NCBI GenBank assembly: GCA_038503065.1
Contig: JBCAMK010000012.1
Location: 620,001-684,000 of the forward strand
From: Paragyromitra xinjiangensis
Lineage: Eukaryota; Ascomycota; Pezizomycetes; Pezizales; Discinaceae
Length of the DNA stretch: 64,000 nucleotides
Direction: 5' to 3'
In this document: positions 1 through 11,800 of the stretch, piece after piece
Numbering within the stretch: the stretch's first letter is position 1
Layout of the letters: each line of letters begins with the position of its first letter
Program-made: the position numbers and the translations under genes
The notes under the pieces: model-generated
Told to the model about the DNA's origin: nothing
Databases searched by the model: none
The model's input: only the letters and a program-made list of their open reading frames with translations

Positions 1-1933
1 CTACCGTATCGTGGCCATCATCATCCAATTCATCAGATCATACTCCATCTTTGGCTTCTCAGTAAGTTCGGGCATTCGAGTGGCGAGTTCTATTCTTTTG
101 GCTGCTTCATTGGTTATGCTGTTGATGTATATTCTCTGATTACTATACTAGTGCAGACTTCAATCACCAGGATCTAACTCCAGACTTTATTCCCCAACAA
201 GAACATACAGGCTGATACCCTTCTTACACGTAGAGACGATTTCTAAGGCTTTTCATTTCCTCCTATCTACGTATCAAATGATGTACCTGGGGTACCCACA
301 TAAAATCGAAGATTCGCGCACCTCTCACCTAGCGATGTTTCGTGCTGTTTCTAACTGATAACATGTTTTCCAGATTTGCTCTGGAAGCATCTTGCCAAGG
401 CATCAACCAAAAGCATTAAGCCTAATTCCTTTTCAATATACAGCGAGAGTATCTTACTATGGATTGTTCAGTATCATTCTGGAAACATTTACTGGAAAGT
501 TATCTTAACCTAGAGCTTGGAGATTTAATCATTACCACAGCGTATATTCCGCAGCAAAATCGACATTTCCCCAAATGATGCGCAAAACCCTGGAATAAAT
601 CTTCTCCATTGACGGCTGCAGACCCTCCACATGTATTCAAGGATCTAGATCCTATCCAAGGCTAAAACAACTCAATGAGTACTGATTCCATATTAGACTC
701 CCATCTCAACGGTAACGACCTCGCAACTTCTGCAGACACAACCTGCGCAATTTGCATGGAACATGAGATTGCTGTACAGTTCGAATGCTGTATTCACGCC
801 ATCTATGGGCCTTGCGCAGAAGGGCTATGGCATGCTCGAATGTAAAACGGCGGAGCCTACTAGGGATAGATAAAATGCCACCTCCACCGGGTAAAGGTTA
901 CCATATCAACAGAATGGAAATTCTCAGCATATTCGTCGCTCGATAGAGTCATGGCATTCTTATCATTTCTTGATCGCTAGAAGAGTATGAAACGATATTT
1001 ACACAGATATTTCTAGAGTATGAGTTGGAATTTTCAACATTTGGAAGTAGTAGGGATTGTCGGGAGATATATGATTATAGTATTTCTATCTAGATACGTT
1101 TTATGGAATTTTCTTGCTTTAGTATTAACGTTACTAACGTAATACTCAGAGCCGGCTTATTGTCCCTATATATTAGGAAGCGTATTAAAAGCGTCGTCGC
1201 TGTAGTGGATTGCGTTCTTCTGGGAAAACACTGCTGAGAGTGATTTCATTGGTCGTGAACAACAAAGCTTTAATTTGGGGTTGTACTATATTTCTCGGGA
1301 TGGTACATTACTACTAGTTTTACCACAAATGGATAGAATTCATTCCGGATGACAAGTGATGAAGGGGGAAATATTTGAGAAGCTTGTATGTGGGTATATT
1401 TCGTATGCCAACTTCTCCTATACACTTACACTACTAATGCAAGAGGCTAGGAGAGGCTTGCAGGATATTTTGGATTTGTAGGGCTATAAGTGTTCCCGCG
1501 AAATATTTATAGTTGGATGGGTTAAGTTGAATTTGTGTTGGAAGATTAATTTGTCGAGATGAATGCGTGGTGATACATGATGCCCTATTGAGGAAATACG
1601 AAGTGTTATAGAAGTATTCAAGCTGTTGTAACTGTTACCGACTTGTTATTCCAGAGCGATAGAGCATGACGCTAGGTGGAGACAAGTTATCTATTTACGT
1701 TATATTTCACGATGTCGGTATTTATAAATGCTAACTATTTTATTTCCAGAGACGAAAGCAGCGATTGTGGGGATTGTAGATACTGCAGTGCAGACGAAGG
1801 TCGCCAAGTGGAACATCAACTTTCTGGGGTGAGGCTCAACTGCATATGCATGGGTCTAATTTTTTCTGGGCGCTCAGACTTCTCCCCCAACATCTTCAAC
1901 TCCAATTCTCCCTTGAACCTCCACCACATCACC
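1..1933. other. Gene-poor left edge of the window
   Basis: No convincing complete gene is visible here. An open frame runs from base 2 to a stop at 137-139 on the plus strand (about 45 hydrophobic codons). It has a good donor (GTAAGT) at 62, so it could be the last exon or an exon edge of a gene lying to the left, but this is not established. The only other coding-like feature is the small RING-like ORF at 675-845. The rest is AT-rich non-coding sequence, ending in the 5' leader of RPA49. Confidence 0.5.
675..845 (+). pseudogene. Short RING-finger-like ORF, probably a remnant
   Basis: This is a 56-codon ATG-started ORF. Its second half contains TCAICMEHE, then ECCIHAIYGPC and AEGLW. The spacing C-x2-C, later C-x-H-x5-C and a W four residues on resembles the first half of a RING finger. 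The usual second histidine or cysteine is replaced by tyrosine, and the final CPxC pair is missing because the frame stops. Just after the stop another frame reads CKTAEPTR, which could be a frameshifted tail. I read it as a decayed RING fragment. A very small true gene, or a chance cysteine pattern, cannot be excluded. Confidence 0.3.
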
Positions 1934-3401
1934 ATGTCTCCCGACAAGAAGAGGAAGCGGGATTCCGCCCCCCAGGGCGTCTCATCTAATATCAAAATCA
2001 CCACAGCATCACCTGGCGATTTCCCCCCAATCCTCGGTACGTCCAAACCCCCACCTACCCTCCATACCAATTCTAACTTCAATCCCACAGCAACGACCCA
2101 CGGCATAACCCTCCCCCCCTCCCTCACCCTCCAACCCTACACCCGCATCCCCGAACCCCCCGCCTCCTCAAAACCCTCAAAACGCGCCCGCAAACCCGAA
2201 TACCTCCTCCACGGCTCAACCCCACGAATCGACTACGAAGGACGAGAATTCGCCGAGGACTCCGACTACCACCGATACTACATCGGCATCTACGACCCCG
2301 CCACAAATTCCGTAGAACTCCATGTAGCGCCCAAAATCCACTTCAGCCGAACGATCAAAGCGCACGCAGAACGCGACCATGAGATTGACGGGAAGGGGGT
2401 TATGATGAACGTATGTCTCCCCTTCCAATACTACAGGGTGGTGCTAACACGATATAGAACGCCGATTCCCGCGCTGCCCTCGGCCGCCAGTTCGGTACTA
2501 AGAAAGCGCAGAAAGCGCTGCTTTCCCGGGAAATGAACAAGATTGACATCAGCGACATGCACGGGGCTGTCACGACGTCTATAATTTCCCAGGTGGAGGA
2601 AAATACTAAAGACATGCCAACGAGCGCACAGCTCGGTACACAGCTTCTTGAAACACGGCCGATTCCGAAAGCGAATAAGGATGCGGCTAGACCTGAAGAT
2701 GTGTATGATCTCGACGACGTCATTAGTTCTGAGGAATGGAATGTTCTCTGGGTGCGAGACTGGGAAAAGGGAGAGGTGGTGGGGACGAAGAGTACGTATG
2801 TGGCTTCACGAGTGGCGAAGCTTGCGGCGGATGAGGGTGCGAAGGGGAGGGTGAGGAGGTTGAAGGTATTGCGTTATGTTGGGCATTTGATCGATTTCTA
2901 TCTCTTCCAGGTGCGTGGGAGAGGGAGATTGCCGGCGATGGATAGGGCGAAGAAGGCGCTAGGGATTGATCAGGTGCTTGTTGAGGCGTTTTATGGCAGG
3001 TTTGGGGAGAAGACGGTGTCTGGGGAGGGGGGGAGTGATCGGTGGAGTGTTAGTCCTGGGTTGGCGAATAAGGTGTTGTATTATCTGGCGGTGTTGTGTT
3101 TGATGGTGGATTTTTGGGAGGTGGATTTGTTTGAGCTGAAGGCGGATTTAGGGCTGCAGACGAAGGAGTGGGTTTTCCATTTTTGGTTGCTGGGGTTTTG
3201 GGTGTTTGCTGATGGTGGAATAGGTTGACGATGGCGTTTAAGGAGGTTGGGTGCTCGATTAGGGAGCTCACGAAAACGCAGTTTATGTCTATGAAGATGA
3301 CGAAAGCGGAGGCGGCGCAGCATAAGAGGGCGATTCTGAAGATTCCGTTGGAGTTTCCGAGTGCGCCGAGGAGAAAGGCGGCGCAGAGGGGGAGGCAGTA
3401 G
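1934..3401 (+). CDS. RPA49: DNA-directed RNA polymerase I subunit A49
   Basis: This is the A49-like subunit of RNA polymerase I, which makes rRNA precursor in the nucleolus. With A34.5 it forms the TFIIF/TFIIE-like subcomplex. The model has four exons, 1934-2036, 2091-2410, 2458-3167 and 3224-3401, giving about 436 aa, close to the family size. Diagnostic blocks are NADSRAALGRQFGTKKAQKA after the second intron and RRLKVLRYVGHLIDFYL in the tandem winged-helix part. The last exon reads LTMAFKEVGCSIRELTKTQ. The start at 1934 (MSPDKKRKRD) opens a basic N-terminus, and longer open sequence upstream is not conserved-looking. Intron 1 is 54 nt with no in-frame stop, so retention would add 18 residues. 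The gene converges on SEC72. Identification is confident; the first exon is less constrained. Confidence 0.92.
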
Positions 3402-3809
3402 GTGAGAGGGGAGTAATATTGTCTATAGTCATGCGAGTGGGGAATAAAAGTTTTTCGATATCATTGTTGATTGCAGATTTTGTGATGGAAGGTTGGACGG
3501 GTTATACTTCACCAGCGATCATTCGCGTAATGTCTGATTGGTAGTACAGTGGTAATGATTGAAATAGTGGGCTATGTCTTCATGAAGATCGAGCGAGAAA
3601 AAATCGATTAAAATGGAAAGCAGTATCAAAGAAGTAAAAACGCCGATATTTTGTTTAAAAGCGATAAGCCTTCTTCCCCGCTTATTCCCACGGATCTAAC
3701 CAGTAAATCTGAAATCAAACAGCCAAACGAAACCAGAACAATAAAGAATACATGAGAATACGTGAAAGTGCGTAATAAAAAAGAGTTCTTTCTCCCTTCC
3801 CTTCAACCA
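3402..3809. other. Convergent 3' intergenic region RPA49/SEC72
   Basis: About 400 bp hold the two 3' ends of converging genes. The sequence is AT-rich with AATAAA-like tracts, and no gene or repeat is visible. Confidence 0.6.
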
Positions 3810-4421
3810 TTACTGCCTCCTATTCAACATCTCCTGCACCTCCTTCAACATATTACTCAATTCCGGATCTGTCCCAAACTCCAGTCCATACTCCAGCCCG
3901 TCTCGCGCCTCCTCCAAACGTCCCATCTCCTTCAAACACTTGCACTTCCTCCAATGCGCCTTCTGGTTCCCAGCCTTCTTGAACTCAATACTGCAGTTGG
4001 CATCAGCGAGTCCCTCAGGCCAGTTATTGATACCGATATGGGCTTGGGCGCGATTGCTATACAGCTGCTGTAGCTCATCGCGGAGTAGTGGCGCAGGTTC
4101 CCACCCGGGTCTGGTCAGCGCCATTTGGATCGCGTGGGAGTAGAGGTCGATTGCTTCGCGGTAGTTTTGCTTGCGGAAGGCGGCGTTACCGGTGTTGCGC
4201 ATTTTCTCGATCATGGCTGTACGGTGTGGGTGGACGGGGACTGGGGGGGGAGGGACGCCATCGGTTATTGGGGGTTGTTTTAGGGAGCGGTGGAGGGTGT
4301 TGAGGGCTTCGAGTTCGCGGACTAGGAGGGGGTCGGAGGAGGAGGTTGTGGAGCAGTCTTTGGTGGTGCTGTCGATGGTGATGGGGAGGAGGAGGAAGGT
4401 GTCGCGGGGTTGGGTGGCCAT
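3810..4421 (-). CDS. SEC72: Translocation protein Sec72 (TPR protein)
   Basis: A single-exon gene of 203 aa. It resembles Sec72, the cytosolic TPR subunit of the Sec62/Sec63 complex, which supports post-translational protein import into the ER and is specific to fungi. The N-terminus (RDTFLLLPITID, then SSDPLLVRELEALNTLHRSL) and the proline linker PPPPVPVHP are typical of the family. Residues about 75-195 form TPR-like helices (NAAFRKQNYREAIDLYSHAI, YSNRAQAHIGINNWPEGLAD, then HWRKCKCLKEMGRLEEARDG). No transmembrane segment is seen, as expected. The ATG lies 279 bp from the divergent ESS2 start, so the two probably share a promoter region. The low-complexity Ser/Thr stretch near residue 25 is the only loosely conserved part. 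Confidence 0.88.
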   Translation of the reverse strand: MATQPRDTFLLLPITIDSTTKDCSTTSSSDPLLVRELEALNTLHRSLKQPPITDGVPPPPVPVHPHRTAMIEKMRNTGNAAFRKQNYREAIDLYSHAIQMALTRPGWEPAPLLRDELQQLYSNRAQAHIGINNWPEGLADANCSIEFKKAGNQKAHWRKCKCLKEMGRLEEARDGLEYGLEFGTDPELSNMLKEVQEMLNRRQ

Positions 4422-4700
4422 GGTGGGTGTTGGGGGGGGGATGTTGGGGGGAGATATTGGGGTTTGCTGGGGGAGATACTGGGGTTTGCTGGGAGATGGG
4501 GGTTTCGTGGAGTTGAGCTGCGAGACTCGAAGCTTTAAGACAAAGCAGCAAAGTTAAGGACACATTGTGCAGCTCTCTGTGGCGGTGCTGAGAACACCTG
4601 TGGCGGGATTACTAATCACAGGCCTCTTTCTCGTCTTCAACTCTCGCGACTTCATCTTCAACCTCATCAGCTCTCCGTCTCTCCCTCCTCCACCCCCGCC

Positions 4701-6114
4701 ATGGCGTCCGACTCCCAGGCTCTGGTCCGGAAAGCTGACATGGAGCTCATGCCTCCTCCTCCGCCTGTCAAACGTATTAAACGCCCTCCAAAAGTCCTGG
4801 ACGAAGATACCTACACAGATGCGTTGGTACGTCTACAGCTGTCTGCCCTCTTGTCCTCCCAAAACTAACATCCCCCAGTCCGAGATCATAGCCCGTGACT
4901 TCTTCCCCGGTCTCCTCGAAACACAACACCAACAAGAATACCTCAACGCCCTCGACTCCCACGACCCCTCATGGATCGCCGACGCCTCACGTCGCCTCAC
5001 AGAGGTCATGTCAACCCCGCGCTTCCGTCGCCGTGGTACCTCCTTTGCCGCCTCTACCCCCCTCTACCGTGAAGCCTCAGCTACCCCCGGCGCCACACCA
5101 CTTAAATCCAACCCTATGGCCCCTGTAGAACCGGAGGAAGAGAAGAAGCCCATCTACGAGAAACACCTTAGTCTCGATGCATTTCAGGCGAAATACACCT
5201 CCGAGGATAACGCCTCCTTCAACGACCTCCTCGATAAACAAAACGAAAAGAAACGCAATGCCTACGCCTTTCTCTGGGCCGGAAACCGTATCCCCGGTTT
5301 CCGCGCAAAAGCAGAGCAAAAGCGTATTAAAGATAAGGCTGAGCAAGAAGAAGCTGAAGGTGGTCCTAGAAAAAGTATCGTCTGGCACGACGACCGTAAA
5401 GCCGTTCCCAACACTTGGAAAGCCGAGCCTCGCAACACTCTTATGTTCGCTCCTGATGGTTCCCCGCCTCCACAGGCACCAAAAGGCGAGAAGGAACTTC
5501 CGCCGAAATCGGTTGTCTACGGCAACACTCGTATGCCACCACCGGCACTGCCACCACCTCCTCCATCCCCTTCGTTCTCTGCCGTCCGCGACGCCATCTC
5601 TGGCAATCCTCGCCGCCTTCCCTCCGAATCCGGCACCGGAGCAGAAACACCACGCATAAATGGCTACTCCTTCGTCGCCGACGCACCCTCTCCGTCACCA
5701 TCTGACCTTGGCGCTCCCCCACTCACGTGGGGTTCTATCGCCGCCATCTCAACAGACACCACCACTTCAACACCAACGCCGTTTAAACTCGCGCCAACAC
5801 CCCGTCGCGAGTTACTACACCATCGCATGGTCGACCGTGTTGCTAAGAACAAACGTGCTTCAAACCCGCTGGCGGGCGCTAGAGCCGCAACGCCAAAAAT
5901 GACACCACTAGGCGGCGCCGGGAAGGGCAGAGAGGTGCCGAGATTCGGTAGCACGCCGGTTTCACTAACACCCGCGGGACAGCGGCTGTGGAGTAGTTTA
6001 GCTGGGCGGGAAGGAGGAGGCGTGTTTGGTGGGAAGACGACAGAGGGTAGTGGAGGGAGAATGAGGTGGATGCCGACGCCGAGAGCGGCGAGGACACCGG
6101 GTGGGAAAAAGTAG
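4701..6114 (+). CDS. ESS2: ESS2/DGCR14 (Bis1) family nuclear protein
   Basis: Two exons, 4701-4826 and 4879-6114, about 453 aa. It belongs to the DGCR14/ESS2 family of spliceosome-associated nuclear proteins (Bis1 in fission yeast). Family marks are the start-proximal KVLDEDTYTDALSEIIARDF block across the intron, FFPGLLETQHQQEYLNALDS, and SLDAFQAKYTSEDNASFNDL. Next come NEKKRNAYAFLWAGN and KSIVWHDDRKAVPNTWKAEP, followed by a late FKLAPTPRRELLHHRMVDRV. A proline-rich low-complexity stretch occupies the middle, as is common in fungal members. The chosen ATG follows a CT-rich leader and gives the expected short acidic and proline start; an open frame continues upstream but is leader sequence. 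The intron is 52 nt with an ACTAAC branch. It is divergent from SEC72. Confidence 0.9.
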
Positions 6115-8860
6115 TGTATCTTTATGGGGGGTTTTTCTTTTGGGATTTTTTTTGTGGAGTTTGGTGTAGAGGGGTGGATTGTAGGGTTTTGTTTGTGGAT
6201 GGTGTTTTGTATAAACTTCTGGGTTGGGTTGCGAGTGATGGGCTGTGATTGTAGAGGCGGGATTGAGGCTGTAGGTGGTTTTAATTTTATATCTTAGTTT
6301 GGTATTGCTGCTGGGTATTCTATTTTATTTCTTTCTAGAACGCGAGGTTATATGGAGGTGTGGGCGGGTGGATGCGGGTAGAGTAGAATAGAATGGATAT
6401 CGACCGTGCTTAAAAACCCCAACTTCTTCGTCCGTCTCGCCTCTTCTCCCTTCTCCCACTTCTCCCACTCCACATCAACGTTCCTTACACTCCATTCACC
6501 CCTAGATGAATTTCTATTCCACATTTACAACCATAAAGCTTCCTACTCATCCGAAAGTATTTCCACCGGTACATTCCTGAACCGAGCACTTCCACACTAC
6601 GCAGCAAACATATCAACCTTGATCATTCTCAAGCGAAGCGTTTACCTTCCACCCTAACTTCAACACAAACCAACCAACCAGGATACTCAAGGTAGCATTC
6701 ACCCACAATCACCACCCCCATCGAGCAATTCCTTTCCACCCATTTCGATCAGCTGCAGTATAACACTCTCGGAAACATCAAAACAGTTGTACAACGAGGA
6801 TTCTACCTTCAGGCTCATTAGGATGTTTCCTCCTGCCAGTCACGCTTCTCTACCTATTTCCACGTGACGGTTCTACGTTGCTTGGGTTGCATTCTTGTTA
6901 AGTTTCGAAGGTTATATTAGTGGGATGCAAGGGGATAGATTTGGGGAAGTTATTGGCTTTTGTCTTTGTGTGGGTTTACGGGGTATCTGCGTTTCTGGCT
7001 CTGGTTGTTTGGTTGATGGTTGATTTGGGTACCTGACATTGGATGGTGGTATTGTTTAAGGATGCTGTAGTACATTGGGTTGATCTACGACTACGAGTGG
7101 GTTCCGATATTGGCGCTTGTGGCAGCCCTGAGGTCGTTATATTACATTCATTCTGGGGGACGGACTCTGTTGGGAGTATCAAGAAAACAGACGGATTTTA
7201 TGAATATTTGACCTGGTCTAGGGTTTAAATATCAGTGTTATTTCGGCCACAACCCGGTTTCTCACGGCTCGTGAAAATCGATTCTCTCAAGGTTTCTTTC
7301 TTGTTTCTCTATACGCTTCTTCAGTGTTTTCTCCCCTGCTCCTTTTCTCCATTCTCCTCGGCTGATGGTTTGTACCTCATGAGATGCTCCGGTCAACCTC
7401 CTTATTGCTAACTAACTTCCTGTTCAGATCCTGCGCCTAAGGCCTTTGACCTCACGACATGAAGGTTTCGCAACAGAACGTGCTGTAGGGCGTTGAGGGC
7501 ATTGTCAGGTTTCATATGAGCACACCGTTTGGATACGCTGGAAGTCAGTTCTACTTATTTACCAGTTTCCTACTGCAAGGTTCCCTGTTCCTTTCATTAG
7601 GGTTTCGCCATTATCAGGAGACTGTCTTTGGTGAGTGTCGGTGCTGAGTGGAGATTCATTTGGTTTGTTGAGTTGAGTTGACGGGAAGGGATCTTATGGG
7701 GTGTACCTTCTATAAGGGTGTTGGAAGGGCGGATTATGAAAAACGGAATGGGATGAACTATGTCGTTGATTTCCTGCTAGAGACTATGGCAATGTCCCAT
7801 CAATCACCAATGACTGGAGACTACATAATCCGCGTTCTTGCTACTTTCCGGGATTGAAACGAGAATAAGGAAAAATATCAAGACATGGGTGGCTACATAT
7901 ACGGGGATGAGCTACTTTTAGTTCTCACCGAGTGTTACCCAGAATTGAAGTGGAGGAGCTGTTTATTTTCATGTACAACTACGGGAATTGGATGTCGTAC
8001 TAGACTGCCACCAAACATGCGCGAGACGGACATGATATTGGGTCACACTACATGAATGCCACTATATTGGTTGTTAGAGCTTACAACCCATCGTTTGAGT
8101 AGATGACGGAACAACCAGAAACTGGTAGGGTTCTTTGATATCTTTAGTTACCAGCAGCTAATTTATTGTAGATTTATATGATACTAAGTTTTCTTGGTGT
8201 TTTCTTGGTTTTTGATGTGTGTATGATGTTTCTGGGATATGTGACACCACTAGTATTCGTGATTCTATAGTGTGTCCCTAACACCCTTTACCATTGAGAT
8301 GAATATCGTCGTCTGGGCCTATACACCTTTTTGCGGTGCCAATGGGAATAAGGTAATTAATGGGGATAGGATAGGATATAACCGCAGAAGTAAATCAAAA
8401 CTGTATTCCACTTTAGCTATAAACTCATAAGGCGAATTCTTCCAATGTGTTGCTAGACAAGCGTCATGGATGGCTATTTGGACTACTGTGCCGGTAGGTT
8501 CTTTGGGGTAAACAAAACTCGCCGAGGGCACTAAATATTTCATCGGATGGAGATAGTAGAAGTTGGGTATTTGCATTCCTATAAATTTGGGAAGGTAGAG
8601 AAGAGATTAAACCTCTATGCGTAAATGAATGAGAAGAGAGCTTGTGATAAGAATATAACCCTTGACCAATACTACCATACTCAGAAAAAGGTATCCTTCC
8701 AGAAAACACCAACCAAAGAAATCTGAAAATATGCATGCATGCAGACGCCGGAACCCCTACCAACCTATCTCCGTACGATTTCAATCAAACCCTTCAGAAA
8801 TTAAACATCCTTAACCGCTCAACTACACTCAAACCCCACGGAAGAAAAATGGAAAACATT
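6115..8860. other. Long non-coding gap with transcript-like signals
   Basis: This 2.7 kb stretch lies between the 3' ends of ESS2 and GCN2, and no long ORF fits a known family. Two pyrimidine-rich tracts (about 6415-6500 and 7290-7360) look like fungal 5' leaders. The second is followed by an ATG at 7365 and an intron-like segment ending at 7427 (branch GCTAACTAAC, acceptor TGTTCAG). Joined, these give only very short reading frames of 12 to 23 codons. A spliced long non-coding RNA, or an unrecognised short-exon gene, is possible. Confidence 0.4.
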
Positions 8861-11800
8861 TTACGCCAGATAATAAAACACCATAGACCCCGTCCTGAAG
8901 TTATAAATGAAACAACTACTACACCCCTCCGCAGCAATTTCTTGCAACAATTCATGTACTTGCTGCATATATCGCCTGTCCATAGCGGAAGCGTTCTGTA
9001 TGACTTTTCGCCAACTCTCATGATCCTGTAGCCTCGTAAATTTGATTTCTTCGAGGAGGTCATCACGAATATCGATGGCGGCGATTGGAGAGCTGCTGAG
9101 GAAACCTTGAGCTTGTTCGTGCGCTGTACGTTGAGCTCCGTCGGTTATGGTATTGCGGTTGATTTTCCGCCCCTTTCTATCAGGCGATAGGATACGCACA
9201 TCCATTTCCGCGTCATCCGCTGAGTTTCCTCTTGGGATTTCGTTTGAGCTGGTGTGCCTCGGTAATTTGACTGGAAGACTGTTTCTCTCCTTTCGATCGC
9301 GTTCTGCGAACTCGTTCTTCAGGAACGGGACAAGCTCCGTGCTACGCATGTCGGTATCCTCCTTCTTGAACAGACTCTTGACCTTTAGATTCCTCTCGCC
9401 GGAGCCAACGAGGAGACCCTGTTTAATGATGACGATGTATGATATTCCATCGCCACGATGTGCACTCACTAGTTGTTCATGTGAAGACGCATCACCTGCC
9501 AACTCCGCATTGATACCGTTCGCCCACAGTTCCTGTAGTATCATAGTCCCCTGAGTCCGCAGCGCAGTGCTACAGAAAGACGCAACAAGGACATCGCACC
9601 TGCGGGCAGCCCAAGGTCCGAAGTTCTCGTCTTCGCCCCTCTTGCTTTGAGACTTAGAGAAGTTGCGTTGATACCGCGATATAGACGTGAAGAGTCTCTC
9701 CCATCCGAGGTTAAAACCAACGGCATGAGTTTCTCCCCCAAAGCCTCGCATTTTAGGCCGGTGGCTTTGGATTAGACTATCATATCTCCCACCTGCCGCG
9801 AAGACATCCCTTTTTTTCGACTCGACTAGACACTGGAATACGATACCGCCGCGGTAGAATTTATCGTTCCAAGTTCCAAGAGGGTTGACGTAGATTTTCC
9901 TGTTGATACCAAAGCGCTTCATATAGTGTATCACGGCGTTGATATGCGTGAACACAGTCTTCGCTTTATCCGCTAACGGCGACCCTTCAAACAGGGCCTG
10001 TATGCGTTGGAATGCCTTCTCAGAGTCATCTCTCCAGTCAAATCGAGAAAGATCGTCTAGACTCGTCGGCAGTATCCCGAGCTTCGAGGCCACGAGTTCA
10101 TTCCTGATCCGGTGCCATTGCCATTGCCCCGTATTAAGCTTACTCAAGATCTCTTTTGCGACTGGCCTGTGAACTGGATTGATCCTGCAAAATTCCATAA
10201 TCATGTCGAGGAGATCAGCATGATTGATATGGTAACACATTTGCGCGGTCCGCAGACTTGGAAACGCATCAATAATCTCATCAATAACCTTGAGTACCTC
10301 CGCTTCCTTGAGCGCCAGGTCCAATGAGTCATAAGATACGATATCAAAGTCAACCTCCCCATGACTCCTCGGTTGTCCACCAGCTACGTTCTCTCTGTAA
10401 ACTGTCCCAAACGTGAATGTTTTTGGACCTGGTGATTCTTGCCTCGCCAACGACCGAGCATGCGGTAACGTAAAGTCATATGGCAATTGCACCAACGCCC
10501 CGCTGGAATCTAGGAGTTGGACAACGTCCTGGCTATAGAGCTTGCTCCGCGGAAGCAGTAGCGGACGAGTAGTTTCTATAGCCCCATGATGCCGGAAGAT
10601 CTCCCGGAGGCGTTCCTTGACCATGCTTTGCAGAAGCAGATCATTAGCAGAAAGATTGCTCTTGCCAGGGTCGTACGTGTGATCTTTGTACTCCTTTGTG
10701 CTTTGCGAAAAGAGCGCGGACATGACCTGCTGGTGATAAGGCGTCCCCGGATCAGATAAGCTTTGCAATGCCAAGCGGATCGTCTCATCTTCGACCTTCA
10801 ACGGCAGCTTCCCAGAACTGAGGAGCTCCATGCTAGAAGGCCTTTGGGTAGGATCATGATTGAGTAATGACTTGATAATCGACCCTTGCACCGTCCTCTT
10901 CTCGGTCCAGAATTCTGCGGGAAAGATGATATCTTTCTCTCTGAGCTTCCGAACTACTGAATCCCTCTCCATACCAGTCTTAAGAGGATAGCACATCTCG
11001 AAGAATATGATTCCAAGAGAATACATATCCACTTTGTCATTATACTTCCCAGCCTTTTCTCTCAACTCAGGTGCGACGTACAGCAAAGTGCCCACGTTCG
11101 TCGTCAAGTCCTCAGAATCCATGTTTTCTGAGTTACCGTGACTACTCTTACTCGCTACTTGACCTCTCGTCGCAAGGCCAAAATCTCCAATTTGAGGGTC
11201 GCCGAGGGCGTCGATGAAGATGTTCTCGGGTTTCAGGTCGCGATGGATTATCCCTAGGTCATGAATATGCGCAAGCCCTTCTAAAATCTGGCGAAGGAGT
11301 CGCCAGCCTTCATCAATGTCAAGGCCATGGCGGATGCGATCGCGAAGTGTCTACAAAAAGGATATTAGATATGTGACAAGATGATAGGATGTAGATGACA
11401 TTACCTGGCGTTCTGCGAGTGACATCTGTATGTAGAGCGTGATATTCGCTCTCTTCCTCCTGTCATTACTCACTACCTTCCTGAGAACGTTCTGTTTAGG
11501 GCTAGCACTCCTTGTGCTCGAGCCGTTACTGCTCTTGTTTTGTGCTGCCTCCGCTAATCCTCCCTCCCCTGTCTCCTCGGAGCTAGTTGATTCCTCTGTC
11601 TCGTCACTGTCGTATCCGAACTGTATTTTTCGATACCCACTGCTACTGATGAAATCTAATCCACCAGTGCTACTCGCGATGAATTCCACCCCAGCATCAC
11701 TAATACCATCACTATTCTTCGCTTGGCTTTTCGTCCCTCCAGAACTCACCGAGAAACTAACTGCTTGACTATCGCTGTCATCATCTTCCTCACTATCCTC

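Noticed and set aside
434..900. Longer gene around the RING-like ORF
   Set aside because: No splice pair joining further coding exons could be found on either side.
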